DNA of 64,000 nucleotides from Actibacterium sp. MT2.3-13A (GTDB taxonomy: Bacteria > Pseudomonadota > Alphaproteobacteria > Rhodobacterales > Rhodobacteraceae), in NCBI RefSeq assembly GCF_018139985.1, contig NZ_JAGSOU010000001.1:186001-250000 (forward strand). The letters run 5' to 3'. Below the pieces are notes generated by a model that searched no databases, was not told the origin of the DNA, and saw nothing but the letters and a program-made list of their open reading frames with translations. Positions within the stretch are counted from its first letter, which is position 1; each line of letters starts with the position of its first letter. The translations under genes and the position numbers were made by a program. Below are positions 27,318 to 36,066 of this stretch, one piece after another.

Positions 27318-28466
27318 CTACCCCAGCAGTTGCGATTTGGTGAGCGCGAAGCCCGAGGCGACCCAGCGCGCCTCCAGTTCCTTCATCCGCGCGCCCAGCG
27401 CCGGGCCCTCGAGCCCCGGCATCAGGTCGGCGGCGCGCAGCGGAAAGACCTGCGCCGCGCCATGGGCGATCTGCACGCGCCAGCCCTGCGGCAGCGGCGT
27501 CTCGAACAGGGCCGCGCGCAGCAGCAGCAGGTCGCGCGCCGCCTCTTCGCCCAGGAGGTAGCCCAGCGCGGCAGGACCTTCGCCGCCGCCCAGCCCGTCG
27601 CGCAGGGTGGCGACCCGGCGCGCCTCGGCACGGCTCAGGCGCAGATGGCCCGCCGGATCCTCGCCGCCCAGCAGCGCCAGCCGCCGTATGCCGTCGGGCG
27701 CGACGCCCTCGTCGCGCTCCAGATGCACCAGCACCGGCAGGGCGCGGGCGTCGGCGCCGGGCAGGACATGGGCCAGAACGCCCGCCTGCGCCATCGCCGC
27801 CACCGCCGGCGCGGGGTCGGGCGCGGAGAGCAGTTTTTTCAGCTCGGCCCCGATGCGTTCCTTCGAAAGCGTCTCTAACCCGGCGGAAAACGCCGCGCAG
27901 GCGGCCAGCCCATCGGGGTCGAGCCCGCCCTCGGGGTCGCCATACCAGGCATGGAACCGAAAGAAGCGCAGGATGCGCAGGTAGTCTTCCTTGATCCGCT
28001 CCTCCGCATCGTCGATGAACCGCACCCGCCGCGCCCTCAGGTCGGCAAGCCCGCCCAGCGGATCGACGATCTCGCCCCCGGGCGTGGCGTAAAGCGCGTT
28101 CATGGTGAAGTCGCGCCGATGCGCGTCTTCCTCGGCGCTGTCGGCATAGGCGACCACGGCATGGCGGCCGAAGGTCTCCACGTCGCGGCGGAAGGTGGTG
28201 ACCTCATGCGGGACATGGCCCGAGACCACGGTGACCGTGCCATGCTCGATGCCGGTGGGCACGGGTTTCAGCCCCGCCGCCTCGGCCAGTTCGATCACGC
28301 GCTCCGGCCGCGCGTCGGTCGAGATGTCGATATCGTTGACCTCGGCACCCAGCAGCGCGTTGCGCACGCAGCCACCCACGAACAGCGCCTGATACCCCGC
28401 CGCGGTCAGCGCGGCGCAGACGGCCTGCGTCTCGGGGGCGGTTATCCAGGGCTCGGTCAGGCGCAT
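27318..28466 (-). CDS. cca: CCA tRNA nucleotidyltransferase / polyA polymerase-like protein
   Basis: The 382-residue protein starts at ATG 28466 (MRLTEPWITAPETQAVCAAL), overlapping the upstream Nudix stop as TGATG. Class II nucleotidyltransferase motifs are FVGGCVRNALLGAEVNDIDI with the metal-binding aspartates, RRDFTMNALYATPGGEIVDP, and RRVRFIDDAEERIKEDYLRI, then RFFRFHAWYG. It adds or repairs the 3' CCA end of tRNA. No HD domain is present, as usual in this group. Confidence 0.95.
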   Translation of the reverse strand: MRLTEPWITAPETQAVCAALTAAGYQALFVGGCVRNALLGAEVNDIDISTDARPERVIELAEAAGLKPVPTGIEHGTVTVVSGHVPHEVTTFRRDVETFGRHAVVAYADSAEEDAHRRDFTMNALYATPGGEIVDPLGGLADLRARRVRFIDDAEERIKEDYLRILRFFRFHAWYGDPEGGLDPDGLAACAAFSAGLETLSKERIGAELKKLLSAPDPAPAVAAMAQAGVLAHVLPGADARALPVLVHLERDEGVAPDGIRRLALLGGEDPAGHLRLSRAEARRVATLRDGLGGGEGPAALGYLLGEEAARDLLLLRAALFETPLPQGWRVQIAHGAAQVFPLRAADLMPGLEGPALGARMKELEARWVASGFALTKSQLLG

Positions 28467-29068
28467 CAGGCGGCGATCCTTCCGGCCAGCCCGCGCAGGA
28501 TGCGCGCGGTCGCGCCCCAGATGTAATAGGGGCCGTAGGGAACGGTGTAGTAATAGCGCCGCTGCCGCCGCCAATAGCGCCACTGAACGATGAATTGCGC
28601 CGGATCGGTGACATGTTCGAAGGGCACGGTGAACACCTCGTCCACCTCGCCCGCCTCCGGCACGGGGGTGAAGGGCGCGGTGACATGGGCGAGAACCGGC
28701 GTGACGGTGAAGCCGGTCACCGTCTCATGCGCCGGCAGGGTGCCGAGGATCTCGACATGGGCTTCCGGCAGGCCGATCTCCTCGCGCGCCTCGCGCAGCG
28801 CGGCGCCGATGGGGCCGTCATCGCCCGCGTCCTGCTTGCCTCCCGGAAAGGCGATCTGGCCGGGGTGATGCTTCAGCCGCGATGAGCGCTTGGTCAGGAT
28901 CAGCGCACCGCCCTGCGGTGTGCTCTGCACCGCGACCAGCACCGCCGCCGGGGTCAGGACGCGCCCCTCCGGCAGCATCGTGCCGGGATTGAGGTCGTAA
29001 TCCGAGGACGCGCCGCCGGTTTCGGACAGCGCGCGCCGCAGCAGGGCGATGGGATCACTCCCCGTCAC
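28466..29068 (-). CDS. Nudix hydrolase, CoA pyrophosphatase (NudL-like)
   Basis: The 200-residue protein has the CoA-pyrophosphatase signature LILTKRSSRLKHHPGQIAFP directly before the Nudix box (GGKQDAGDDGPIGAAL, then REAREEIGL). The first conserved Glu of the Nudix consensus is replaced by Asp and one residue is inserted, as in many NudL-type members. It would cleave CoA to 4'-phosphopantetheine and 3',5'-ADP. It overlaps hslO by 14 bp and cca by 1 bp, so it is translated in a tightly coupled operon. Confidence 0.9.
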   Translation of the reverse strand: MTGSDPIALLRRALSETGGASSDYDLNPGTMLPEGRVLTPAAVLVAVQSTPQGGALILTKRSSRLKHHPGQIAFPGGKQDAGDDGPIGAALREAREEIGLPEAHVEILGTLPAHETVTGFTVTPVLAHVTAPFTPVPEAGEVDEVFTVPFEHVTDPAQFIVQWRYWRRQRRYYYTVPYGPYYIWGATARILRGLAGRIAA

Positions 29069-30056
29069 CCGGCGCCTCCTCGGCCTCGAAGCCGACGGTT
29101 TTCGGGTCGAGTTCGTAATGCGCGCCGCAGAACTGGCAGTCGGCGGTCACGATCCCCTCATCGGTGGTCATATGGGCGATGTCCTTGGCCGAGTAGATCG
29201 ACAGGCTCTGGCGCACGCGGTCCTCGGAGCAGGTGCATCCGAATTTCACCGACTGCGCATCGAAGACCCGCGGGATCTCCTCGTGGAACAGGCGCAGCAG
29301 CAGCTCGGTCGGCTGCACCTGCGGGCCGACCAGCTCCAGCTCCTCGACGGTGTCGAGCAGGGTGTTGGCGCGGGTCCAGTTCTCGGCCTCGTCACCGTCC
29401 AGGATATCCTCGGCCCGCAACAGCCCGCCCTCGCCCGAGCCGCCGCCCTGCGCCGCGAAGGGCGAGGCCTCGGGCATCTGCTGCAGCATCACGCCACCGC
29501 CGCGCCAGCGTTCCCCCTGCCCCGGCAGGATCGAGCGTCCGAAACTCAGCGCGAACCGCGTCGGCAATTGCTCGGACTGGGCGAAATAGCCCTCGGCGCA
29601 GGCGGCGAGAGAGCCGCCGGCGATCGGCGTGATCCCCTGGTAGGGCACCATGCCCTTGCCTTGGTCGATCAGGATGGCGAAATAGCCCTTGCCGATCTGG
29701 CTGAACGGGTCGGCGCCCGCCTCAAGACGTTCGCGGTCGAAGCTGGCATAGGCGCGGATGCGCGCGGGCGCGCCGTCCTCGACGGGGGCGTAGTAATCGG
29801 TGGCGATCAGACGCGCCGGGCCGTCGCCGCGGATCTGCAGCGACAGTTTCCAGCGCAGCTTGATGGTCTGGCCGATCAGCGCCGTCAGCAGCGCCGCCTC
29901 GGCCACCAATGCCTCGATCGGGGCGGGGTAGTCGTGCTGGGCCAGCACCTCGTCCAGCACGCCATCCAGCCGGGCGACCCGGCCGCGGATGTCGCTGCGG
30001 TCAAGCTGGAAGGGCAGGACGGTGTCGTCCCAGGCAATTCGTGATCCGAGTGTCAT
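29055..30056 (-). CDS. hslO: Redox-activated chaperone Hsp33
   Basis: The 333-residue cytoplasmic holdase has its zinc-binding redox switch near the C-terminus: CTC in VKFGCTCSEDRV and CQFC in VTADCQFCGAHYEL. All four cysteines are present. The N-terminal substrate domain includes SLQIRGDGPARLIATDYYAP and KGYFAILIDQGKGMVPYQG. It protects proteins during oxidative heat stress. It is the first gene of the series that continues through cca and the lysE pair. A candidate promoter lies 26-54 bp upstream. Confidence 0.95.
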   Translation of the reverse strand: MTLGSRIAWDDTVLPFQLDRSDIRGRVARLDGVLDEVLAQHDYPAPIEALVAEAALLTALIGQTIKLRWKLSLQIRGDGPARLIATDYYAPVEDGAPARIRAYASFDRERLEAGADPFSQIGKGYFAILIDQGKGMVPYQGITPIAGGSLAACAEGYFAQSEQLPTRFALSFGRSILPGQGERWRGGGVMLQQMPEASPFAAQGGGSGEGGLLRAEDILDGDEAENWTRANTLLDTVEELELVGPQVQPTELLLRLFHEEIPRVFDAQSVKFGCTCSEDRVRQSLSIYSAKDIAHMTTDEGIVTADCQFCGAHYELDPKTVGFEAEEAPGDGE

Positions 30057-30081
30057 GGGGTTCCTTTACGCGTTACGCGTT

Positions 30082-30110
30082 GGCATACCGCGACTATATA
30101 GGCGGGGCAA
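30082..30110 (-). promoter_or_regulatory. Candidate hslO promoter
   Basis: Minus strand TTGCCC (30110-30105), 17-nt spacer, TATGCC (30087-30082). The adjoining TACGCG-TTACGCG repeat (30067-30079) sits between promoter and gene. A divergent promoter for the Nudix gene, with TATATA at 30095-30100 as -10, may overlap. Confidence 0.4.
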
Positions 30111-30132
30111 CCGGCACACCAAGGGGACGGGC

Positions 30133-30579
30133 ATGATCAGGAGATTTGGCGAAGCGGCGCAGGCGGGGCGGCGATATGTGCTGCGGCCCGGGGCCTATGC
30201 GATGATCGCGCGGGGCGGATCGCTGCTGCTCACCCACCAGGCCGAGCCCCTCCCCGAGATCCAGCTGCCCGGCGGCGGCATCGACCCCGGCGAGTCGCCG
30301 CTGGCCGCGCTGCACCGCGAGGTGTTCGAGGAAACCGGCTGGCGCATCGCGCCGCTGCGCCGGCTGGGCGCCTTCCGCCGCTTCACCTACATGCCCGAAT
30401 ACGACATCTGGGCGGAAAAGCTGTGCCATATCTACCTCGCCCGCCCCGTCCGCCCGCTGGGCGCACCGAGCGAGCCGGGCCACAGCGCCCTGTGGATGAC
30501 GGCCGAGGAGGCGGCGCATCGCTTGGGGAATTCCGGCGACCGGCATTTCGTGCAACGCCAGCTGGGCTGGGTGCGCTAG
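30133..30579 (+). CDS. Nudix hydrolase of unknown substrate
   Basis: The 148-residue protein starts at ATG 30133 after AAGGGGACGGGC. Its Nudix box reads GGGIDPGESPLAALHREVFE followed by ETGW, with the conserved Gly, Glu and REVFEETG positions. The upstream part LLLTHQAEPLPEIQLPGG and the C-terminus ALWMTAEEAAHRLGNSGDR do not allow a specific substrate to be named. It is divergent from hslO and converges with ilvA, with a 4-bp overlap of stop codons. Confidence 0.88.
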   Translation: MIRRFGEAAQAGRRYVLRPGAYAMIARGGSLLLTHQAEPLPEIQLPGGGIDPGESPLAALHREVFEETGWRIAPLRRLGAFRRFTYMPEYDIWAEKLCHIYLARPVRPLGAPSEPGHSALWMTAEEAAHRLGNSGDRHFVQRQLGWVR

Positions 30580-31823
30580 ATCACGAACTGCGCCAGCAGC
30601 TCGTCCTCGGTGATGTCCTTGTAGACGAAGCCGGCGGCATCGAGCTTGGCCAGCAGCGTCTCGAAATTCGCCGCTTGCCGGGTCTCGATCCCGATCAGGA
30701 CCGAGCCGAAGTTCCGCGCCGATTTCTTGAGGTATTCGAAGCGGGCGATGTCGTCCTCCGGCCCCAGCATCTCAAGGAAATCGCGCAGCGCGCCGGGGCG
30801 CTGCGGCAGGCGCAGGATGAAGTATTTCTTCACCCCCCTGTACCGCAGCGCGCGTTCCTTGACCTCCGGCAGGCGCTCGAAATCGAAATTCCCGCCCGAG
30901 GTCACGCAGACCACGGTCTTGCCCCGGATCTCGTCGGCCAGCACCGGCAGCACATCGACCGCCAGCGCGCCCGCGGGCTCCAGCACGATGCCCTCGACGT
31001 TCAGCATCTCCAGGATGGTGACGCAGATCCGGTCCTCGGGGGCCAGCAGCACGTCTTCGGGCGCGATCCCCTTCAGCGCGGCAAAGGTGCGCGCGCCGAT
31101 CCGCGCCACCGCCGCGCCATCGACGAAGGTGTCCACCTTCTTCAGCGTCACCGGCTCCCCCACCGCCACCGCCGCGGTGAGCGAGGCACCGCCGGCCGGC
31201 TCCACGAATTTCAGCGCGGTCTGCGGCGCGGCCTCGGCCAGATAGCCGCGCATCCCCGCCGACAGCCCGCCGCCGCCCACCGGCACGATCACCAGATCGG
31301 GGGCGTGGCCCAGCTCCTCCAGCATCTCGACCGCAACCGAGGCCTGCCCTTCGATCACGTCCGGGTCGTCGAAGGGCGCCAGGAAATGCGCGCCCACTTC
31401 GGCGCAATAGGCTTGCGCCGAGGCCAGCGTGTCGTCGAAATAGTCTCCGGTCAGCCGGATCTCGACATTCTCGCCGCCGAAGGTGCGGGTCTTGTCGATC
31501 TTCTGCTGCGGCGTGGTCACCGGCATGAAGATCACCCCGCGCACCCCGAAATGCCGACAGACAAAGGCCACGCCCTGCGCGTGATTGCCGGCGCTGGCGC
31601 AGACGAAGACCTTCTGATCCGGCCTTTCGGCCAGCACCTTTCGCATGGCGTTGAACGCCCCCCTGATCTTGTAGGAGCGCACCGGGCTCAGATCCTCGCG
31701 CTTCAGCCAGATCTCGGCGCCGAAGCGCGCCGAAAGATGATCGTTGCGTTGCAGGGGCGTCGGCGGAAACAAGCCGCGCATCGCCATTTCGGCACGCCGT
31801 GCTTTTTCGGAAAAATCACTCAT
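30576..31823 (-). CDS. ilvA: Threonine ammonia-lyase (threonine deaminase)
   Basis: The 415-residue PLP enzyme converts threonine to 2-oxobutanoate, the first step of isoleucine synthesis. The PLP lysine is Lys52 in VRSYKIRGAF. SAGNHAQGVA and the phosphate-binding VPVGGGGLSAG loop are intact, and VTSGGNFD closes the catalytic domain. The C-terminal part (about residues 335-415) contains one ACT-like regulatory domain (FILRLPQRPGALRDFLEML), against two in E. coli IlvA. A shorter regulatory region like this is common in alphaproteobacteria. Confidence 0.95.
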   Translation of the reverse strand: MSDFSEKARRAEMAMRGLFPPTPLQRNDHLSARFGAEIWLKREDLSPVRSYKIRGAFNAMRKVLAERPDQKVFVCASAGNHAQGVAFVCRHFGVRGVIFMPVTTPQQKIDKTRTFGGENVEIRLTGDYFDDTLASAQAYCAEVGAHFLAPFDDPDVIEGQASVAVEMLEELGHAPDLVIVPVGGGGLSAGMRGYLAEAAPQTALKFVEPAGGASLTAAVAVGEPVTLKKVDTFVDGAAVARIGARTFAALKGIAPEDVLLAPEDRICVTILEMLNVEGIVLEPAGALAVDVLPVLADEIRGKTVVCVTSGGNFDFERLPEVKERALRYRGVKKYFILRLPQRPGALRDFLEMLGPEDDIARFEYLKKSARNFGSVLIGIETRQAANFETLLAKLDAAGFVYKDITEDELLAQFVI

Positions 31824-31957
31824 TCTATGTTCCTGTCGCGAATGACGGATCGAGACAAGGGGCTATTCGTCGCGACGCCCGCCCCAAGATCGCCCCGTTT
31901 CAGCCACATTCTTTTCCGAGACAGCGGAAAACCCACAAGGACAGGTTTGGAATACCC

Positions 31958-32920
31958 ATGAAACACCCCCTCAAGACAATCGCCGGCGCAACGATCCTTG
32001 TCGCGCTGACCCTCGGCCCGGTCGCCACGGGCAGCCTGATCCTGACCGCAGACGCCGCCTTCGCCAAAGAGGGCAACGGCGGCGGAAACGGCGGGGACCG
32101 AGGCGGCGACCGCAGCGACCGCGGCAACGGCGGCAGGAGCGACCGGGGCAAGGACGACACCGCCCGCGGAAATGCCGGCGGCCGCGGGACGGGCGCGACC
32201 AACACGGGCGGCGGGCTGCTCGAACGCATTTTCCCCGGCGCGGCGAACGGATCCAAACCGGCTCAGCCCGTGCGCACGGCATCGCGCAGCGCCGTCGAAA
32301 CCTCGCCCACGCCCCCGGCGCGGCCCGGGGCCGGTCGCGGCGCGCTGGCCTCGGAACTGAAAGGTCTGAACGCGGCCCACGCCAGCCCCCAGGCCCTGGC
32401 CAATGCCAGCCCAGACAGCCAGGTTGGGCGGATCGCGGCCTACCGCGACGCCATCCTCGCCGAGGAAACGGCCCGCCAGGATCTCGAACTCGCGGACCAG
32501 AACCTTGCCGACGCCCGGGACGCACTGGCAACGCTGCAATCCGAATACAGCGGACGCAGCGCGGCGGACATCCAGCAAGAGCTGGACGCGGCCCTCGCCG
32601 CGCAGACCGTGGACCAGGACGCGGTCGATGCGCTTGAGGCCGAACTGGCCGAGGCCGAGGCGCATGAGGCCGATGTCGCCGCGCTGGAATCCGACATCGC
32701 CGGCTATGAGACCGAGATTTCCGATCTCGAGACCGCGATCGCGGAGGCTCCGCAGATCCAACAGGATGCCCTGACCGCCGCCGCCAACGGCCGCACGCTC
32801 TCCCCCGAGGCGCTGGCCGAACTGCACCGCCTCCTGGGGCTCGAGGCGCCGGACGCCGACGCCGGGGCCGACACGGCCGACGCCGGATCCGGCGAAACCG
32901 GCACCACGGCCACCAACTGA
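31958..32920 (+). CDS. Secreted protein with Gly/Arg/Asp-rich linker and coiled coil, function unknown
   Basis: The 320-residue protein starts at ATG 31958 with a signal peptide ([20 protein letters not shown], cleavage near DAAFAKEG). Residues about 37-75 are a low-complexity Gly/Asn/Arg/Asp segment ([20 protein letters not shown]). A Pro/Ala-rich part follows, then a long Ala/Glu/Asp-rich coiled coil (about residues 165-265) with heptad-like [20 protein letters not shown]. The tail is acidic and Ala/Gly-rich. I do not recognise a family beyond similar secreted proteins in Rhodobacteraceae. It stands alone, divergent from ilvA and followed by a GC hairpin. Confidence 0.82.
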   Translation: MKHPLKTIAGATILVALTLGPVATGSLILTADAAFAKEGNGGGNGGDRGGDRSDRGNGGRSDRGKDDTARGNAGGRGTGATNTGGGLLERIFPGAANGSKPAQPVRTASRSAVETSPTPPARPGAGRGALASELKGLNAAHASPQALANASPDSQVGRIAAYRDAILAEETARQDLELADQNLADARDALATLQSEYSGRSAADIQQELDAALAAQTVDQDAVDALEAELAEAEAHEADVAALESDIAGYETEISDLETAIAEAPQIQQDALTAAANGRTLSPEALAELHRLLGLEAPDADAGADTADAGSGETGTTATN

Positions 32921-32931
32921 CCGGATCGCCG

Positions 32932-32961
32932 GCCGGGGCGTCCTTCGGGCCGCGCCCCGGC
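32932..32961 (+). terminator. GC hairpin after the coiled-coil protein gene
   Basis: Stem GCCGGGGCG / CGCCCCGGC with a 12-nt loop, starting 12 bp after the stop. The downstream CCGGGG at 32971-32976 could pair instead with the right arm, giving an alternative hairpin. No T-run follows directly. Confidence 0.5.
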
Positions 32962-32983
32962 TGCCCCGCGCCGGGGCTTCCTC

Positions 32984-33012
32984 TTGCCCGTCCCCCAAAA
33001 AACCAATAAACG
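32984..33012 (+). promoter_or_regulatory. Candidate argG promoter
   Basis: TTGCCC (32984-32989), 17-nt spacer with an A-run, TAAACG (33007-33012), ending 35 bp before the argG start. No arginine operator (ARG box) was recognised. Confidence 0.4.
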
Positions 33013-33047
33013 CCCGGGAAACCAACTCTGATCTCGAGGCTAATCGC

Positions 33048-34271
33048 ATGTCTGCCCCTAAGAAAGTCGTCCTGGCCTATTCCGGTGGTCTCGACACGTC
33101 GATCATCCTGAAATGGCTGCAAACCGAATATGGCTGCGAGGTGGTGACCTTCACCGCCGATCTCGGCCAGGGGGAGGAGCTGGAGCCCGCCCGCCAAAAG
33201 GCCGAGATGCTGGGGATCGACCCCGCGAACATCTTCATCGAGGACCTGCGCGAGGAATTCGTGCGCGACTTCGTCTTCCCGATGTTCCGCGCCAATGCCC
33301 AGTATGAGGGGCTCTACCTGCTGGGCACCTCGATCGCGCGCCCGCTGATCTCCAAGCGCCTGATCGAGATCGCCGCCGAAACCGGCGCCGATGCCGTCGC
33401 CCACGGCGCCACCGGCAAGGGTAACGACCAGGTCCGCTTCGAACTGGCGGCTTACGCGCTGAACCCCGACATCAAGGTCATCGCCCCCTGGCGCGAATGG
33501 GACCTGACCTCGCGCACCCGGCTGCTGGACTTCGCCGAAAAGAACCAGATCCCGATCGCCAAGGACAAGCGCGGCGAGGCGCCGTTCTCGGTCGATGCGA
33601 ACCTTCTGCACACCTCGTCGGAGGGCAAGGTGCTGGAAAACCCGGCGCAGGACGCGCCCGATTACGTCTACCAGCGCACCGTGAACCCCGAGGACGCCCC
33701 CAACGAGCCCGAATTCGTCGAGATCGGCTTCGAGAAGGGCGACGCCGTCTCCGTCAACGGCGAGGCGCTCAGCCCCGCCGCCCTGCTGACCCGGCTGAAC
33801 GAACTCGGCGGCAAGCACGGCATCGGCCGGCTCGACCTGGTCGAGGGCCGCTTCGTCGGAATGAAGTCGCGCGGCATCTACGAGACCCCGGGCGGCACCA
33901 TCCTGCTTGAGGCCCATCGCGGCATCGAACAGATCACGCTCGACCGCGGCGCGGCCCACCTGAAGGACCAGCTCATGCCGCAATACGCCGAGCTGATCTA
34001 CAACGGCTTCTGGTTCTCCCCTGAGCGCGAGATGCTGCAGGCCGCCATCGACAAGTCGCAGGAACATGTCACCGGCACCGTCCGGCTGAAGCTCTACAAG
34101 GGCCTCGCCCGCACCGTCGGCCGCTGGTCCGAGCACAGCCTCTATTCCGAGGAACACGTCACCTTCGAAGACGACGCCGGCGCCTACGACCAGAAGGACG
34201 CGGCGGGCTTCATCAAGCTCAACGCCCTGCGCCTGCGCCTCATCGCCATGCGCAACCGCCGCGTCGGCTGA
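33048..34271 (+). CDS. argG: Argininosuccinate synthase
   Basis: The 407-residue enzyme joins citrulline and aspartate in the penultimate step of arginine synthesis. The ATP-binding P-loop is [18 protein letters not shown] near the N-terminus. [13 protein letters not shown] and [18 protein letters not shown] are typical. The start ATG 33048 gives the common N-terminus [18 protein letters not shown]. It is a single-gene unit, closed by a strong terminator at 34291-34317. argJ lies 25 kb away in this window, so arginine genes are scattered. Confidence 0.98.
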   Translation: MSAPKKVVLAYSGGLDTSIILKWLQTEYGCEVVTFTADLGQGEELEPARQKAEMLGIDPANIFIEDLREEFVRDFVFPMFRANAQYEGLYLLGTSIARPLISKRLIEIAAETGADAVAHGATGKGNDQVRFELAAYALNPDIKVIAPWREWDLTSRTRLLDFAEKNQIPIAKDKRGEAPFSVDANLLHTSSEGKVLENPAQDAPDYVYQRTVNPEDAPNEPEFVEIGFEKGDAVSVNGEALSPAALLTRLNELGGKHGIGRLDLVEGRFVGMKSRGIYETPGGTILLEAHRGIEQITLDRGAAHLKDQLMPQYAELIYNGFWFSPEREMLQAAIDKSQEHVTGTVRLKLYKGLARTVGRWSEHSLYSEEHVTFEDDAGAYDQKDAAGFIKLNALRLRLIAMRNRRVG

Positions 34272-34290
34272 GCCGCCCCCGAACATCGCC

Positions 34291-34317
34291 AAACGCCCCC
34301 CGCGCGGGGGCGTTTTT
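34291..34317 (+). terminator. argG intrinsic terminator
   Basis: AAACGCCCCC, loop CGCGC, GGGGGCGTTTTT: stem of about ten base pairs followed by a T-run, 20 bp after the argG stop. Confidence 0.9.
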
Positions 34318-34348
34318 CGTTCTGTCCCCCTCGCGCACCCGGCCCCCT

Positions 34349-34431
34349 TTCTTCTGGCCGCAAATATCCTGGGGTGAATGCGCCGCAGGCGCAGAGGGGC
34401 AAAGCCCCTTCCCCCTCCCCTTTACCGAAGG
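34349..34431. repeat. Dispersed intergenic repeat of Rhodobacteraceae type
   Basis: The stretch begins TTCTTCTGGCCGCAAATATC and continues with nested small hairpins (GCGCCGCAGGCGC and GGGGCAAAGCCCC). I recall very similar gene-end repeats in other Rhodobacteraceae. The 266-bp gap between argG and msrA otherwise holds only the argG terminator and, presumably, the msrA promoter. Confidence 0.6.
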
Positions 34432-34537
34432 GGAATGTTTCACCGGCTTCAGGCCTTCGTGACATCACGGGCTTGTAACTTCCGCGCACGGCGCGGACGG
34501 GCCTAGGCTGTAGGCGTCCCGAAAACGGAGCCCCGCC

Positions 34538-35203
34538 ATGTCCCGCGCCCTGCAAGATTTCAAATCCCTCGCACTTCTGCTCGCGATCCTCGTGGCCTAT
34601 GTCACCCATTGCACGGCCGCCGGCGCCGCCACGCTGGAAAAGGCCGTGGTCGCAGGCGGCTGTTTCTGGTGCGTCGAGGCCGATTTCGAAAAGGTCGAGG
34701 GCGTGGCCGGGGTGGTGTCGGGCTTCACCGGCGGCACGGTGAAAAACCCGACCTACAAGCAGGTGGTGCGCGGCGGCACCGGCCATTACGAGGCGGTGGA
34801 AATCTCCTATGACCCCGACCGGATCAGCTACGCGCAGCTGATGCGCCTGTTCCTGCGTTCGGTCGACGTGACCGATGCCGGCGGGCAGTTCTGCGACCGG
34901 GGCGACAGCTACCGCACCGCGATTTTCGTCTCTGATCCGGCTGAAAAGGCCGCAGCCGAGGCGGCCGTGGCCGAGGCCGAGCAGGCGCTGGGGCGCAAGG
35001 TCGTCACCCCGATCCTGCCCGCCGGGCCCTTCTACAACGCCGAGGAGTATCACCAGGATTACTACCGGAGCGACGAGCGCATCCTCACCCGCTTCGGCGT
35101 CAAGACCAAGGCCGAGGCCTACAAGCGTTACCGCAAGGCCTGCGGACGCGATGCGCGGGTGCGCGCGCTCTGGGGCGATGCGGCCGCCTTTTCCGGGTCC
35201 TGA
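34538..35203 (+). CDS. msrA: Peptide-methionine (S)-S-oxide reductase MsrA, predicted exported
   Basis: The 221-residue protein reduces oxidised methionine. The active site is [11 protein letters not shown] with catalytic Cys42; the [10 protein letters not shown] and [13 protein letters not shown] motifs are present. The first 30 residues ([20 protein letters not shown]) form a hydrophobic export or anchor segment, so this MsrA likely works in the periplasm. Most cytoplasmic MsrA proteins lack it. Resolving cysteines may be the C-terminal CGRD residue and the FCDRGDSYR cysteine. It ends directly beside the convergent ribokinase remnant. Confidence 0.94.
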   Translation: MSRALQDFKSLALLLAILVAYVTHCTAAGAATLEKAVVAGGCFWCVEADFEKVEGVAGVVSGFTGGTVKNPTYKQVVRGGTGHYEAVEISYDPDRISYAQLMRLFLRSVDVTDAGGQFCDRGDSYRTAIFVSDPAEKAAAEAAVAEAEQALGRKVVTPILPAGPFYNAEEYHQDYYRSDERILTRFGVKTKAEAYKRYRKACGRDARVRALWGDAAAFSGS

Positions 35204-36066
35204 TCAGGCCCCGGCGAGGAAGGCCAGAACCTCGTCGCGCGCGGGCATGGCCTGCGCGGTGCCCGGCCGCGTGACCTGGATCGCGGCGGCCGCGGCGGCA
35301 TAGCGCAGCGCCTCCTGCCGCCCCGCGCCGCGGTCGAGTGCGGCCACCAGCGAACCGACGAAGCAATCGCCGGCCCCGGTGGTGTCCGCGGGGGTGACGG
35401 GAAAGGCCGGAACAGTCACTGTTTCACCGCAATCCGCGATCCATTCGGCGCCCCCGGCGCCGTGGGTCACGATCAGGTCCGGCCCCGTCACCGCGCCCAG
35501 CGCGGCGCGCAGCTGCGCGGCCTCCACGGCGTTGACCGCCAGCAGCGACAGATGCGGCAGCACCGCCCGCACCGCCTCGACCGAGAAGGGCGCAGCGGAA
35601 TAGACCACGCGCACCCCCGTCCCCGCGCGATCTTCGCAGCCTCGGCCTGGTGCGAGGTTTCGTTCTGCAGAAGCAGGCTGTCGCCGGGGCCGGCGGCCCG
35701 AAGCGCGCGAGCGATCGCGGCCTCCGACTGGACCCAATTCGCCCCGGCGAACAGAAGAATGGCGTTCTCGCCCGCCGCATCGACCGAAATGATGGCATGG
35801 CCCGTGGGGTGGTCCACCTCGGCCACATGGGTCACGTCCACCCCGTAAGAGGCGAGTTCTGCTACCGCCCAGCGCCCGTCGGCCCCCACCGCCCCGATAT
35901 GGCGCACCTCCGCCCCGGCCAGCGCGGCGGCGACCGACTGGTTGGCGCCCTTGCCGCCCAGCATGGTGCTCAGCGCCTGGGCGGCCAGCGTCTCCCCCGG
36001 CGCGGGCAGATGCGGCACGGAATAGACGTGATCCACATTGACCGAACCGAAGGAGAAGACCGTCAT
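35204..36066 (-). pseudogene. rbsK: Ribokinase (PfkB family), disrupted by a single-base frameshift
   Basis: The N-terminal two thirds (start ATG 36066, MTVFSFGSVNVDHVYSVP) and the C-terminal third (RVVYSAAPFSVEAVRAVLP to FLAGA, stop at 35204) are in different frames. The switch lies at the homopolymer CCCC at 35621-35624 (GGGG on the coding strand), followed by a second G-run. One extra base there would restore a 287-residue protein. Both sugar-kinase signatures are intact: MLGGKGANQSVAAAL and the catalytic DTTGAGDCFVGSLVAAL. The flanking codon usage looks normal, so this is a recent mutation or a sequencing error. The start overlaps the maeB stop as TGATG. Confidence 0.85.
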
